Notes: generated from the letters alone by a model not told the origin. 64,000 nt of DNA from Kiritimatiellia bacterium (GCA_030745755.1 JASLOA010000027.1:1-64000), one strand, 5' to 3'. Positions 15,216 to 24,249 are shown, counted from the first letter of the stretch. Made by a program: numbers and translations.

Positions 15216-17501
15216 ATGAGACGACATGTAACAACTTCACTGGCCCTGGCCCTGTTCACCGCCGCTTCAGCTTTCGGGTCCGGGATGCTGATCCCCAAAG
15301 ACGAATCGATTCCACCGCTGGCGATCAAACACCAGCGGGTCGATATCCAGATCAAGGACGGTGTGGCCACTGCCAAGATAGAGCAGGTATTCAAGAATAG
15401 CGTCAACCGCGACCTTGAAGCCGTGTTCGTCTTTCCGTTGCCGGAGAACGCGGCCATCTCGGATTTCGCCATGTTCATTAACGGCAAGCGTATGAGCGGT
15501 GAGCTGGTTGAGAAAGACAAGGCGCGCAAGATCTACCAGGACATCGTTCGTCGCATGAAGGATCCGGGTCTGCTTGAGTACCTGGGCGGCAACCTGTTCC
15601 GGGTCAGCGTCTATCCGGTACCGAAGAACGGAGAGCAACGCATAGAGCTTGAGTATTCGCAAACGCTACCGTTCGATGGCGGACTCTACAAGTTTGTCTA
15701 TCCGCTCAAAACCGGAGAGCGTGCCTCACGCACGCTTGAGGATTTTACGACGTCGCTACGACTTCATTCCTCGACACCGATCAAGACGGTGTATTCTCCG
15801 TCACACGAAGTAGGTATCACCCGCAAAGGGGAGCATGAGGCTGTGGTGGGGTTTGAGGAAGAGCGCGCCCTGCTGGATCGCGACTTTGTGTTGTACTACA
15901 GCGTCTCGAAAAAGGCATTTGGCGTGAACCTTCTGACACATGCGGTTAAGGGCAAGGATGGGTTCTACATGCTGATGCTGGCGCCCAGTGTGCTGCCGCC
16001 TGACGGAAAGGCTGCGGCCAAGGATGTGCTCTTTGTTTTCGATACGTCCGGCAGCATGTCCGGCAGCAAGATGGAGCAGGCGCGCGAAGCGTTGTTGCAG
16101 TGTGTAGGGCGACTCAACGCCGGCGACCGTTTCAACATCATCCGCTTCAGCACCGACGTTGAGCCGTTGGCCGATCAGCTTCTGCCGGTCAACAAGGAAT
16201 CACGTGCCAAGGCCGAGACGTTCGCCAAAGAGTTGACAGCACGTGGCGGCACGGCGATCGACGGAGCGCTGGCCGCTGCCCTGGCGATGGACTTCGACCC
16301 CAAGCGCCCGCGCATTGTGCTCTTCTTGACCGACGGCAAGCCGACCATTGGCGAGTCGGACACCGATGTCATTGTCGGCAACGTGGCCAAGGCCAACGAG
16401 GCCGGGGTGCGCATGTTCGTCTTTGGTGTGGGCGAAAAGGTCAATACACATCTACTCGACAAGCTGTCCGGCGAGAACGGGGGCCTGTCGCAGTACGTTC
16501 TGCCGGACGAAGATATCGAGACGAAGGTCTCCAGCCTGGTCGATAAGCTCAGCCATCCGGTGCTGTCCAACGTCAAGATTGAGGTGGACAAGCTGAAGAC
16601 GTCCATGGTGCATCCACGTGAGCTGCCCGATCTCTTCTGTGGTGATCAGTTGGTGGTGCTGGGGCGCTACGAAGGCAGCGGCCACGTGGCGATCCGCCTG
16701 CTGGGCGATGTCGAGGGCGCCCGGCGCGAGTTTGTTTATGAGGGTGATTTCGCGGCTACGAATAGCGACAACGCCTTCATTCCACGGCTCTGGGCAACGC
16801 GGCGTGTGGGCTACCTGCTCGACGCCATCCGCCTGCAGGGCGAGGAGAAAGAGCTGAAGGATGAAGTCATGCTGCTGAGCAAGGAGTACGGCATCATGAC
16901 GCCCTATACCTCCTACCTGGTTCTCGAGGATGATAAGGCCTACGCCCAGCACGGTATCGACCGTGACCAGGCCATGAACGAACCTTCGGAGCGGGAGGAG
17001 AAGCGTGCTGTGCATAGATTTGCGGCATCCAGGCGAGGCTCTGTGGGCGCCAGGGATATGGACGACAGCGCCATGCCGGTATTCGATGAAGGCGATGCGG
17101 ATGCGTTGGTGGCTACAGCGCCCGCCTCGTCAGGTCGGGCGCGCCGCGTGGTGGGTGGCAGTTCCCGCAAGCTGAAATCCTATTTCAAAGCCGACAGCGG
17201 CGTTGAAGCAATCGATCTGAGCCGTGCGATTGACAGCTATAAACGCGAAACCGTTTCGGAAGAGCGGCAGACTGCAGTACGCCACATCGGCAAGCGTCTT
17301 TTCTATCATGTTGACGGACAGTGGGTAGACAGTGCCTACAAGAAGGATATGAAGACTCGCCGAATCGAGTTTGCTTCTGAGGCGTACTTCAAGCTGCTGG
17401 ATGATCACCCCGAGCTGACCGACTGCCTGGCTCTTGGCCAACGGGTGGTCGTGGTTCTGGACGGCGAGGCCATCAAGGTCGAGCCCGGGCCGGGTTTCTA
17501 G
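15216..17501 (+). CDS. VIT and von Willebrand A domain secreted protein
   Basis: The 761-residue product has a signal peptide (SLALALFTAASAFG), then an inter-alpha-trypsin-inhibitor VIT domain (about 25-150, with DLEAVFVFPLPENAAISDFAM and ARKIYQDIVRRMKDPGLLEY), then a VWA domain with the metal-binding MIDAS motif DTSGSMSG at 276 and TDGKP further on. The C-terminal 200 residues are basic and of unknown fold. VIT/VWA proteins bind other proteins through the divalent cation site. In animals the VIT partner class acts with protease inhibitors, which fits its place in an A2M regulon, but bacterial function is inference. Confidence 0.92.
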   Translation: MRRHVTTSLALALFTAASAFGSGMLIPKDESIPPLAIKHQRVDIQIKDGVATAKIEQVFKNSVNRDLEAVFVFPLPENAAISDFAMFINGKRMSGELVEKDKARKIYQDIVRRMKDPGLLEYLGGNLFRVSVYPVPKNGEQRIELEYSQTLPFDGGLYKFVYPLKTGERASRTLEDFTTSLRLHSSTPIKTVYSPSHEVGITRKGEHEAVVGFEEERALLDRDFVLYYSVSKKAFGVNLLTHAVKGKDGFYMLMLAPSVLPPDGKAAAKDVLFVFDTSGSMSGSKMEQAREALLQCVGRLNAGDRFNIIRFSTDVEPLADQLLPVNKESRAKAETFAKELTARGGTAIDGALAAALAMDFDPKRPRIVLFLTDGKPTIGESDTDVIVGNVAKANEAGVRMFVFGVGEKVNTHLLDKLSGENGGLSQYVLPDEDIETKVSSLVDKLSHPVLSNVKIEVDKLKTSMVHPRELPDLFCGDQLVVLGRYEGSGHVAIRLLGDVEGARREFVYEGDFAATNSDNAFIPRLWATRRVGYLLDAIRLQGEEKELKDEVMLLSKEYGIMTPYTSYLVLEDDKAYAQHGIDRDQAMNEPSEREEKRAVHRFAASRRGSVGARDMDDSAMPVFDEGDADALVATAPASSGRARRVVGGSSRKLKSYFKADSGVEAIDLSRAIDSYKRETVSEERQTAVRHIGKRLFYHVDGQWVDSAYKKDMKTRRIEFASEAYFKLLDDHPELTDCLALGQRVVVVLDGEAIKVEPGPGF

Positions 17502-17535
17502 CCTCTGCTCTCCGAATACGTTAGAAAGTACCATC

Positions 17536-17609
17536 TGTCATCCCGAGCGAAGCCGAGGGATCTCATGTCTATCTTGGACAGAGATCCCTCGGCTTCGCTC
17601 GGGATGACA
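17536..17609. repeat. Perfect 29-bp palindromic intergenic repeat, copy 2
   Basis: Two perfect 29-bp inverted arms (17536-17564 and 17581-17609) around a 16-bp spacer, beginning TGTCATCCCGAGCGAAG. It belongs to the same family as 11884..11957 and sits between convergent genes, where it could also act as a bidirectional RNA end signal. Confidence 0.92.
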
Positions 17610-17696
17610 ATCCGTCTTGCTGTGTACCGACAAGTTGTGGTGATCGGCATGAGAAGTAGTTGTGTGTCCTTCAGAGCGTGTCCATGTGACACGATG

Positions 17697-19253
17697 CTAA
17701 AGAACGCTTAGCTCGCGAAAAGCAGAGCCGAGCATGGCAATCACATCGGTGGCTGTAATGCTCGGTTGTGCTTCTTGCCACGCGGCCATGTCTGCCGCCC
17801 GCCCGTGCAGAAACACCGCGGCACGCGCAGCGTCGTTCGGGACCATGCCCTGTGCCAAAAGCCCGGCCAGGAGCCCGGCCAGCACATCGCCCATACCCCC
17901 GGACGCCATGCCGGGATTACCCGTAGGATTGATGGCGGCCAGGCCACTGGATTGGGCCACAACAGTCCCGTGCCCCTTCAGCACAACTGTGGCACCCGCC
18001 TGGGCCGCGGCACTACGAGCGGTCTGGAGGCGTTCGGCTTGAACGGTCGCGGTGTCGGAACCGAGAAGTCGTGCCATCTCGCCCGGATGCGGAGTCAGAA
18101 CGAGAGGCGAACTCACAGCGGCCAACAGTCCTGCGTTCTCCGCATCGGGCAGAGCATCCGCATCAAGCACGAGCGGCACCGTGGCCGACTCCATCACCGC
18201 GCGGCACAGAGTTTGGGCGTCGAGCGAGCGCGTCAGGCCGGGGCCGATAAGAACCGCATCAAACGCATCCAGATCGTGAGACCAGTTTGTCATGGCTTCG
18301 GCAGCCAGCGTTCCATCCACCCGATCAGCAGCGCCGTGTACCATGGCTTCAGGTACCAGCGCGGCCACGGTAGAGGCGATCGCGGCCGGGGTGAGCACGG
18401 TTACGAGCCCGACACCCGAACGCACCGCGCTCATGGCGGCCATCGCGATGGCCCCGGAGAACTCCCGGCTGCCGCCAATCAGCAAGACGTGTCCATACGT
18501 GCCCTTGTGAGATGCGCGCTGTCGTCGAGGGAAGAGGTGGCGCAGATCGGCGGGTGTGATCAGCCCGGTGTCATCGGGCAGTTCCACGATGTAGTCGGAA
18601 GGGATGCCGATGTCGATCACCTCGATGTTGCCCACAGCATCAGCGGCCTGTGGGGCCACCAGGCCACGCTTGGGTAGGCCGATCGTCGCGGTTACATCGG
18701 CTTGCACCACGGCGCCCGCAGCGTCTCCGGTATCGCTGTTGAGCCCCGACGGCACATCAATGGCAATGACCGGCCGGTGCATGCCGAGCTGGTTGACCAG
18801 GGCAATCGCTTCGCCGGTGGCCCCGCGTGGTGCCCCGCTGATGCCCGTACCGAGAATGCCTTCCACGACCAGCTCAAGGTCGGCATGGACAGTGTCGGGG
18901 GGCAGACCCCCGGCGTGGACGGGCGCTACGGGTTGCACACCGGCGTCCAGCATGCGCTCGAAATGGATGAGGGCATCGCCCTGCAACGCGTCGCGTTCGG
19001 CGGCAAGTATGAGCTGTACCGGCAGCCCCATCTCATGCAGACAGCGGGCCACCACGAAAGCATCGCCGCCGTTGTTGCCTTTGCCGGCAACAACGCGCAC
19101 GCAGCCCATGCGTCCGGTCAGCTCGGCGAGACGCAGGACCGCGGCCGCCACGCCCTGGCCCGCACGCTCCATCAAGACCTCGCCGGGCGTGCCGAATTCC
19201 TCGATCGTGCGCCGGTCCAACTCGCGCATCTGTGCGGACGTCACCAGCTTCAT
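17697..19253 (-). CDS. nnr: Bifunctional NAD(P)HX epimerase/dehydratase
   Basis: This 518-residue protein fuses the two enzymes that repair hydrated NAD(P)H. The N-terminal YjeF_N-type epimerase domain (about 1-215) shows AGKGNNGGDAFVVARCL. The C-terminal ribokinase-like dehydratase (about 225-515) has GHVLLIGGSREFSGAIAM and the nucleotide motif ASGGMGDVLAGLLAGLLAQG. Together they epimerise and dehydrate NAD(P)HX at the expense of ADP or ATP. The start overlaps the end of acpS by 4 bp (ATGA), so it is the last gene of the rlmL-like/pdxJ/acpS operon. Confidence 0.95.
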   Translation of the reverse strand: MKLVTSAQMRELDRRTIEEFGTPGEVLMERAGQGVAAAVLRLAELTGRMGCVRVVAGKGNNGGDAFVVARCLHEMGLPVQLILAAERDALQGDALIHFERMLDAGVQPVAPVHAGGLPPDTVHADLELVVEGILGTGISGAPRGATGEAIALVNQLGMHRPVIAIDVPSGLNSDTGDAAGAVVQADVTATIGLPKRGLVAPQAADAVGNIEVIDIGIPSDYIVELPDDTGLITPADLRHLFPRRQRASHKGTYGHVLLIGGSREFSGAIAMAAMSAVRSGVGLVTVLTPAAIASTVAALVPEAMVHGAADRVDGTLAAEAMTNWSHDLDAFDAVLIGPGLTRSLDAQTLCRAVMESATVPLVLDADALPDAENAGLLAAVSSPLVLTPHPGEMARLLGSDTATVQAERLQTARSAAAQAGATVVLKGHGTVVAQSSGLAAINPTGNPGMASGGMGDVLAGLLAGLLAQGMVPNDAARAAVFLHGRAADMAAWQEAQPSITATDVIAMLGSAFRELSVL

Positions 19254-19645
19254 GATTCAGACTCCCCGATCAGGAGCGCGTGTGCTACCGCGTAGTTCCG
19301 TGTGTGCGAAAGGCTGATGAGCACTTCCCGAATGCGTCTCTCGGCAACCATCTGGGCTACGGCCGGACCGAACCGGACTGAGGGCGCGCCGGTTGTCTCG
19401 TTGCGCATCACCTCCATGTCTAACCAGCCGATATGGGGGCCAATGCCTGTGCCGATGGCCTTGGTGACCGCTTCCTTGACGGCAAAGCGAGCCGCGTAGT
19501 GACTGGTCGGGTCGGCCTTGCTGTTGCAGTAGACCTGTTCGCCCGGATGAAAGACGCGATCTTTGAAGCGTTCGCCCCAGCGATCGAGCGTTTCGCGCAT
19601 GCGATCATTCTCCACCAGGTCGATGCCGGTTCCCAGCACTTCCAC
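19250..19645 (-). CDS. acpS: Holo-[acyl-carrier-protein] synthase
   Basis: AcpS transfers 4'-phosphopantetheine from CoA to acyl carrier protein. The 131-residue length is normal for the family. The N-terminal GTGIDLVENDRM contains the metal-binding Asp, and ARFAVKEAVTKAIGTG carries the conserved Glu-containing FxxKEA motif. The C-terminal ISLSHTRNYAVAHALL is also characteristic. It lies 2 bp downstream of pdxJ and overlaps the NAD(P)HX repair gene by 4 bp. Confidence 0.96.
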   Translation of the reverse strand: MEVLGTGIDLVENDRMRETLDRWGERFKDRVFHPGEQVYCNSKADPTSHYAARFAVKEAVTKAIGTGIGPHIGWLDMEVMRNETTGAPSVRFGPAVAQMVAERRIREVLISLSHTRNYAVAHALLIGESES

Positions 19646-19647
19646 GT

Positions 19648-20397
19648 TTACGCCCTTCCACCTGTATAGGGTTCCATCGCCGCCAGCATGGCTGTGACGG
19701 CAGCCGGCATGCCGACCATGACGGCATGCGAAACAATGCTATGGCCGATGTTGAGCGTGTCCATATACGGCACGTCAAAGATGCCCGACAGATTATCGAG
19801 GTTAAGGCCGTGACCTGCATTCACTTGCAGCCCCAACTCATGCGCCTGTCGTGCGCCCGCGACGAGGCGCTCCAGCTCGGTCCCGCGTTCGGCAGGTGGC
19901 AGATCGCAAAAGGCGCCGGTATGCAGCTCAATGCAGGGGGCGCCGATGGTGGCGCTGGCCTGGATCTGGTCGGGATCGGGATCGATGAACATGCTGACCA
20001 TGATGCCGGACTCTCTCATCCGTTGTACGGGTCCGAGCAGGGAATCCATAGTGCCCGCAACATCCAGTCCGCCCTCCGTAGTCAGTTCTTCGCGCTTCTC
20101 AGGAACGAGGCAGACTTCGTCAGGGCCCACGTCGAGGGCGATCTCCACGATCTCCGGGTGGTTGGCCATCTCCAGATTAAGGCGGGTGCCGATCTGTTTG
20201 CGTACGGCGTAGACATCGGCGTCCTGGATATGGCGCCGGTCTTCGCGCAGGTGAATCGTAATCCCGTGTGCCCCGGCGGCTTCGCACGCCAGGGCCGCCT
20301 CAACCACGCTTGGGTAGTCCGTCCCGCGCGCCTGGCGCAACGTCGCCACATGATCAACATTTACGCCCAGTTTCAGTGCCGCTTCAGTCATAGTCAT
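19648..20397 (-). CDS. pdxJ: Pyridoxine 5'-phosphate synthase
   Basis: PdxJ condenses 1-deoxyxylulose-5-phosphate with 3-amino-2-oxopropyl phosphate in the DXP-dependent vitamin B6 pathway. The 249-residue product begins with KLGVNVDHVATLRQARGT and has the family motifs GITIHLREDRRHIQDAD and LQVNAGHGLNLDNL. The start at 20397 leaves three possible Met residues close together. It sits 27 bp downstream of the RlmL-type methyltransferase and 2 bp upstream of acpS, the usual pdxJ-acpS order. Confidence 0.97.
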   Translation of the reverse strand: MTMTEAALKLGVNVDHVATLRQARGTDYPSVVEAALACEAAGAHGITIHLREDRRHIQDADVYAVRKQIGTRLNLEMANHPEIVEIALDVGPDEVCLVPEKREELTTEGGLDVAGTMDSLLGPVQRMRESGIMVSMFIDPDPDQIQASATIGAPCIELHTGAFCDLPPAERGTELERLVAGARQAHELGLQVNAGHGLNLDNLSGIFDVPYMDTLNIGHSIVSHAVMVGMPAAVTAMLAAMEPYTGGRA

Positions 20398-20424
20398 GTC
20401 CGTCGTTGCTTCCCTTACTTAGGG

Positions 20425-21543
20425 CTATTTGATGTCATATACAAGAAAATCGCAGTCAATGTCGCCATTGGAAAGCGCTCTCTTGTAGTGGGGTGTGGTC
20501 GAGAGTTCGCGCTCGTAGTCGGGCGAGCCGGCCAGGAGGCACACCCGCCAGCCGTGCAGTCGACTGAACGTGGCGGTGACTTCGCGGCAGAAGCTGGGGG
20601 CTTTCTCAAGTCGCACACCGTAGGGAGGATTCGTAACGATGATGTTGGCAGCCTGATCGCCCTGCATCTCGCGCACGTCGCGCTGTTTGAAGGACAGCTT
20701 CACACCAGCCGTCCGGGCATTGGAACGGGCCATATCGAGCACATCCGGGTCGTTGTCGGCGGCAACGATGCGTGGGGACTGTCCGGAAGCCGCGCCGCGC
20801 AGTTCGCCGCGCATCGTCTTCAGCGTGTCGGCGTCATCGGGGTCAAAGTTGACCCACCTCTCGAATCCAAACTGCTTACGTGTCAGGCCGGGCGCCATGT
20901 TGCGTGCCCAGAGAGCGGCTTCGATGGCGATCGTGCCGGAGCCGCACATGGGATCGACGAGTGTGGTGGTCTTGTCCCAGCGCGACATGCGCAGGATGGC
21001 GGCCGCCAGTGTTTCCCTGAGCGGGGCCTCACCGGCGTCTTTGCGATAGCCGCGTCGGTGCAGGGGCGCGCCCGAGAGATCGACGTAGACTGCGGCCTTG
21101 TTGTTGGCGAGATAGAGGAAGATGCGAATGTCTGGATCGTCGCGATCAACCGAAGGGCGGCGCCCGGATGTCGCGCGCACCTGGTCAACGATGGCATCCT
21201 TCACCTTGAGCGCCGCAAAGCCGCTGTGGGTGATGGTGCTGGCGATGCATGCTGCGCTGACGGAGATCGTATGGTCGGGCGTGAGAAAGGCCGACCAGTC
21301 GATCGCATGCGCACCGTCGAAAAGCGCCTGTTCGGAAGGGCAGGGGAAGCGTCCGAGCAGGAGTTGGATGCGCTGGGCAATCCGGCTCTCCAGGCAGGCC
21401 CGCCATCCCTCCGACGGCTCCCCTCGAAACGGAATCCCGCCGCGATTCAGCCGTACACTGGCAAACCCCAGCTCCCGCAGCTCCTCACACAGAGCCCTCT
21501 CGGTTCCCGGAATCGCCGCCGCATAAAATTCCAACTTCTCCAT
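20425..21543 (-). CDS. RlmL/YpsC-type 23S rRNA methyltransferase-like protein
   Basis: The 372-residue product, starting at ATG 21543 (MEKLEFYAAAIPG), has an N-terminal THUMP-like RNA-binding part, then an SAM-dependent methyltransferase domain with DPMCGSGTIAIEAA (SAM loop) and the catalytic NPPY motif (IIVTNPPYGVR). This group includes the m2G2445 methyltransferase half of RlmL and the YpsC family. Open reading upstream of 21543 has no family match and is not included. Assignment to a particular rRNA position is inferred from family only. Confidence 0.9.
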   Translation of the reverse strand: MEKLEFYAAAIPGTERALCEELRELGFASVRLNRGGIPFRGEPSEGWRACLESRIAQRIQLLLGRFPCPSEQALFDGAHAIDWSAFLTPDHTISVSAACIASTITHSGFAALKVKDAIVDQVRATSGRRPSVDRDDPDIRIFLYLANNKAAVYVDLSGAPLHRRGYRKDAGEAPLRETLAAAILRMSRWDKTTTLVDPMCGSGTIAIEAALWARNMAPGLTRKQFGFERWVNFDPDDADTLKTMRGELRGAASGQSPRIVAADNDPDVLDMARSNARTAGVKLSFKQRDVREMQGDQAANIIVTNPPYGVRLEKAPSFCREVTATFSRLHGWRVCLLAGSPDYERELSTTPHYKRALSNGDIDCDFLVYDIK

Positions 21544-21713
21544 AGCGCTCCAACGGTAGCATGGATGGGGTGGGCGGTCCACTTTGATGCGTAGGAGTCT
21601 GCTCTGAGCTGCTGTTTTGGCGGGGAAGTTGGCGACGGGGAGGGGGACGGAACAGGAGAAGGAACGGCTGAAGGTGGTGGCAGCGAGGATGTGAGTGGAG
21701 TCCTTTTGGCAGG

Positions 21714-21742
21714 TTGACACGTTGTACGAAGTACGATACATT
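21714..21742 (+). promoter_or_regulatory. Promoter and operator-like repeat for the HigBA module
   Basis: TTGACA at 21714-21719 and TACATT at 21737-21742 are 17 bp apart, a reasonable sigma-70 match. The short palindrome GTAC-GAA-GTAC (21724-21734) lies between the boxes where an antitoxin repressor could bind. Confidence 0.5.
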
Positions 21743-21756
21743 GTAAGGCAGTTGAG

Positions 21757-22086
21757 ATGATTACGTTTACAGAGCATCCAGTATTCACGAAGCGTATTTC
21801 GGAGCTGCTCTCGGATGAGGAGTACCGGGAGTTCCAGACAGACTTGGCGGCAAACCCGCAAACCGGGGATGTGATTCCAGGACTCGGGGGCTTACGGAAG
21901 ATCAGGTTGGCGTTGCCGGGACGCGGGAAGCGCGGTGGCGCGCGGGTGCTGTACCTGCTTTTTCTGAATGCGGAGACCGTCTTTCTGCTGTACGTCTTCA
22001 CGAAGGGCGAGTTTGGAGACCTGCCGCCGGACAAGAAGCGGGTCATAAAGGCGCTTGTTGAAGAGATCAAGAAGGAGTTCAAGTGA
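21757..22086 (+). CDS. RelE/HigB-type toxin
   Basis: The 109-residue product resembles the HigB2 branch of RelE-fold toxins, ribosome-dependent mRNA endonucleases. Visible features are GLGGLRKIRLALPGRGKRGGARVLYLL, the basic strand pair that lines the RNA site, and LLYVFTKGEFGDLPPDKKRV near the end. Toxin-before-antitoxin order and a 1-bp overlap with the HTH partner are typical of HigBA systems. The gene is short and close to a gene remnant (22467), consistent with an accessory locus. Confidence 0.88.
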   Translation: MITFTEHPVFTKRISELLSDEEYREFQTDLAANPQTGDVIPGLGGLRKIRLALPGRGKRGGARVLYLLFLNAETVFLLYVFTKGEFGDLPPDKKRVIKALVEEIKKEFK

Positions 22087-22418
22087 TGAAGGCAAAAGAT
22101 ATCGATTTGAATGCCGATGATTTGATCCAGGCGTTGACGGATGTACGGGATCATGTCACAGGGCGTCGCAAGGTCACGATGCGTACGACCAAGGTTGCGC
22201 TGCCGAAGCCGGTTGAGGAGATCCGGCCTCAGGAAGTTCGTGAAATCCGTGCCAAACTCAAGGTAAGCCAAGCTGTTTTTTCCCGACTGCTGAACGTGCC
22301 GGTAGTGACCGAGGCGAGCTGGGAATCGGGGCGTCGGAACCCCAGTGGTGCTGCCCTGCGGCTTCTACAGATTGCCAAGAATGAGCCCGATGTACTGCTG
22401 GCCGCTGCAGAGGCGTGA
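22086..22418 (+). CDS. HigA-type XRE-family antitoxin
   Basis: The product of about 110 residues has a C-terminal helix-turn-helix (REIRAKLKVSQAVFSRLLNVPVVTEASWESGRRNPSGAAL), the XRE type found in HigA antitoxins, and a less conserved N-terminal part that would cover the toxin. The start is ATG 22086, with GTG 22083 one codon earlier. It should neutralise the upstream toxin and repress the shared promoter through the palindrome at 21724. Confidence 0.88.
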   Translation: MKAKDIDLNADDLIQALTDVRDHVTGRRKVTMRTTKVALPKPVEEIRPQEVREIRAKLKVSQAVFSRLLNVPVVTEASWESGRRNPSGAALRLLQIAKNEPDVLLAAAEA

Positions 22419-22466
22419 GTCCCTGTCCACCGAGGTATTCTACTTAGGGCGGCTGCGGGAGACTGG

Positions 22467-22640
22467 GTGAAGACGATTTCTAGAATCGGTTTCTATGCGC
22501 GGGTGTGGGTGGAGCCGAAGCGGGATGTTGCCCGGTCGTTTGGCGTCACGAGTGACCGGCTTTCGCGGTTATGTCGGCGGAATCAGATTCCTATTCCTCC
22601 CCAGGGGTTCTGGAATAGGGGTGCGGAGGATCGGGCCGCA
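22467..22640 (+). pseudogene. Short remnant of an HTH-like gene
   Basis: The start reads like the opening of a common accessory protein: FYARVWVEPKRDVARSFGVTSDRL then RRNQIPIPPQGFWNRG, where relatives have a full-length DNA-binding domain. The frame then runs into the tail of the convergent gene at 22658 and the similarity ends. A truncated copy is the simplest reading. Confidence 0.45.
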
Positions 22641-22657
22641 CGGGTGGAAGACCTGCC

Positions 22658-24100
22658 TCAGGCCGACATTGCTATGGCAAGAATAGCCAATAAGATGCCC
22701 AGAACAACCAACCCACCTACTAGACAAACAACTATCTTGCCCGCATCATCAAGCTCGCGGCTGTCTTGATAGCCTTCCGGATATGCAAGACAGTAGATGC
22801 CTAAGAAGACATTGGCTATGGGGATGAATGTAACAAGGGAAAGCCATCCGCTCGTTCCAGTGTTCTGCAGTCTGCAGACGATGGGTATTATGTATAGCAT
22901 GCCAAAGACTACACCGAGTACTGTGTGGCCCTCGACGCTTCCAACGAGTGCCGCAAGGAGACCGTGAAGAAGGCCGATAGCGAAGGTCACGCCGACATAG
23001 GCCAGACGGGTGAGACCTCCGTAGACCTTCTTCTTTGCCGATCCCAACGGCTTCCCACAGTGTTGGCAGAATGCGCCCGTGGCACGATGGATGCGACCGC
23101 AGTGAAGACAGACGCGCTCGCCGCCTTCTTGGTTATTGGAGCTTCCTGCTGCTGAAGAGGGGTCAGGAAGCGGCGTTTGTCCTTCCTCTCGAGGTGTGGC
23201 TGCCGCCCCCGCCATGGGGCCTAGCACCTGAGAGGCTAGGACCCATACGTCTTCGCCTTCTTTGCAGAGCGGAACGTCTTCTGGTAGCTGCCGCGACAGA
23301 ATCATGGAGCGTACCGTCTCCAAACCAACGGGACCTGCGAAGGATTCCCCTTCTGCGTAGTACCACATCTCAGCCGCAGCGGTCTGCTCGGCAATTACAT
23401 CTTTGCGGATCGCCACATCAAGCACGACCTCTGCGGCAAGGGGCTTCTCCCTGATGGTCCATACGGTAGACGGAGTGACACTCAGGCTTCCCTGTTGGAC
23501 CGGTTCCTCACGGGGGATCTGCCACCTGATGGTTAGATCTTCAAGGACACCGGCATAGAGCGTGCCGTGTGTGCCCTCATCGGGAGTGCCTGTAACCGAT
23601 TGCCCGAAATCCTCAATGCTGAACTCGAGCGCACGATCTGAGTCCACATGAACGATGGATCGAACAAACATCGCCTTCTTGAGCGTGCAGCTCGTAACAC
23701 CGTCAACGGTTTCGGGCTTCACATCAACCCTGCAGTCCACACGGTGGTCGCCGAGCGTCTTGATCTCTGCGCAGATCCATCCCTCTTGTTTGACGGGCAC
23801 GATGGCATCTCCGTTCAGCGTGATCTCATGGAAGACGGTGCCTTCGGGGAAAAGAGGGACCATGGACGTCGTCGTGCGGTCGATCTTCAAGACCTTGAGG
23901 CCGTACTCAAATCTGGCCCTGCACTTATCATCCGCCACGTGGACGTAGGCATGCCACTCGCCCGGTACGATGTAGACTGGCGCCGATGCATCGCCATGGC
24001 GAGTGGTGAGCAGGCCGAACGCGCCGATACAGAGCAGAATCGCCGCGACACCCCCCGCCGTGACCAGTCGCCTTCTCGTTGTAATTCGTCTGTGCATCAT
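22658..24100 (-). CDS. Membrane protein with GYF-2-like and zinc-ribbon domains
   Basis: The 480-residue product has an unusual order of parts. An N-terminal helix (about 12-32) is followed by a 200-residue beta-rich region. A GYF_2-like segment comes next (MWYYAEGESFAGPVGLETVRSMI, about 240-290). A zinc ribbon with two CxxC pairs (CLHCG ... CQHCG, about 331-350) precedes four C-terminal membrane helices of DUF805/TM2 style (TFIPIANVFLGIY). GYF-2 and zinc-ribbon pieces joined to such helices occur in bacterial membrane proteins of unknown role. The start may be GTG 24109, but ATG 24100 has better spacing to GGAGG. The exported part upstream has no recognised family. Confidence 0.72.
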   Translation of the reverse strand: MMHRRITTRRRLVTAGGVAAILLCIGAFGLLTTRHGDASAPVYIVPGEWHAYVHVADDKCRARFEYGLKVLKIDRTTTSMVPLFPEGTVFHEITLNGDAIVPVKQEGWICAEIKTLGDHRVDCRVDVKPETVDGVTSCTLKKAMFVRSIVHVDSDRALEFSIEDFGQSVTGTPDEGTHGTLYAGVLEDLTIRWQIPREEPVQQGSLSVTPSTVWTIREKPLAAEVVLDVAIRKDVIAEQTAAAEMWYYAEGESFAGPVGLETVRSMILSRQLPEDVPLCKEGEDVWVLASQVLGPMAGAAATPREEGQTPLPDPSSAAGSSNNQEGGERVCLHCGRIHRATGAFCQHCGKPLGSAKKKVYGGLTRLAYVGVTFAIGLLHGLLAALVGSVEGHTVLGVVFGMLYIIPIVCRLQNTGTSGWLSLVTFIPIANVFLGIYCLAYPEGYQDSRELDDAGKIVVCLVGGLVVLGILLAILAIAMSA

Positions 24101-24249
24101 CTCGCGCACAACCTCCGCTTGTCTGTACGTATAGTCGCACGCCGTCAGAATTCAGTGTGTAACGTGTTTGTAACGGAAGAAGGTCTTGATTCGGCGGCGC
24201 GAAAGGGGTTCAATGGTGGGCCTTTTGCATTCTTAGAGAGAACGGATGG

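Noticed and set aside
19726-21594. A 622-codon open frame antisense to pdxJ and the RlmL-type gene
   Set aside because: It crosses two confirmed genes on the other strand and has low-complexity, shadow-like composition.
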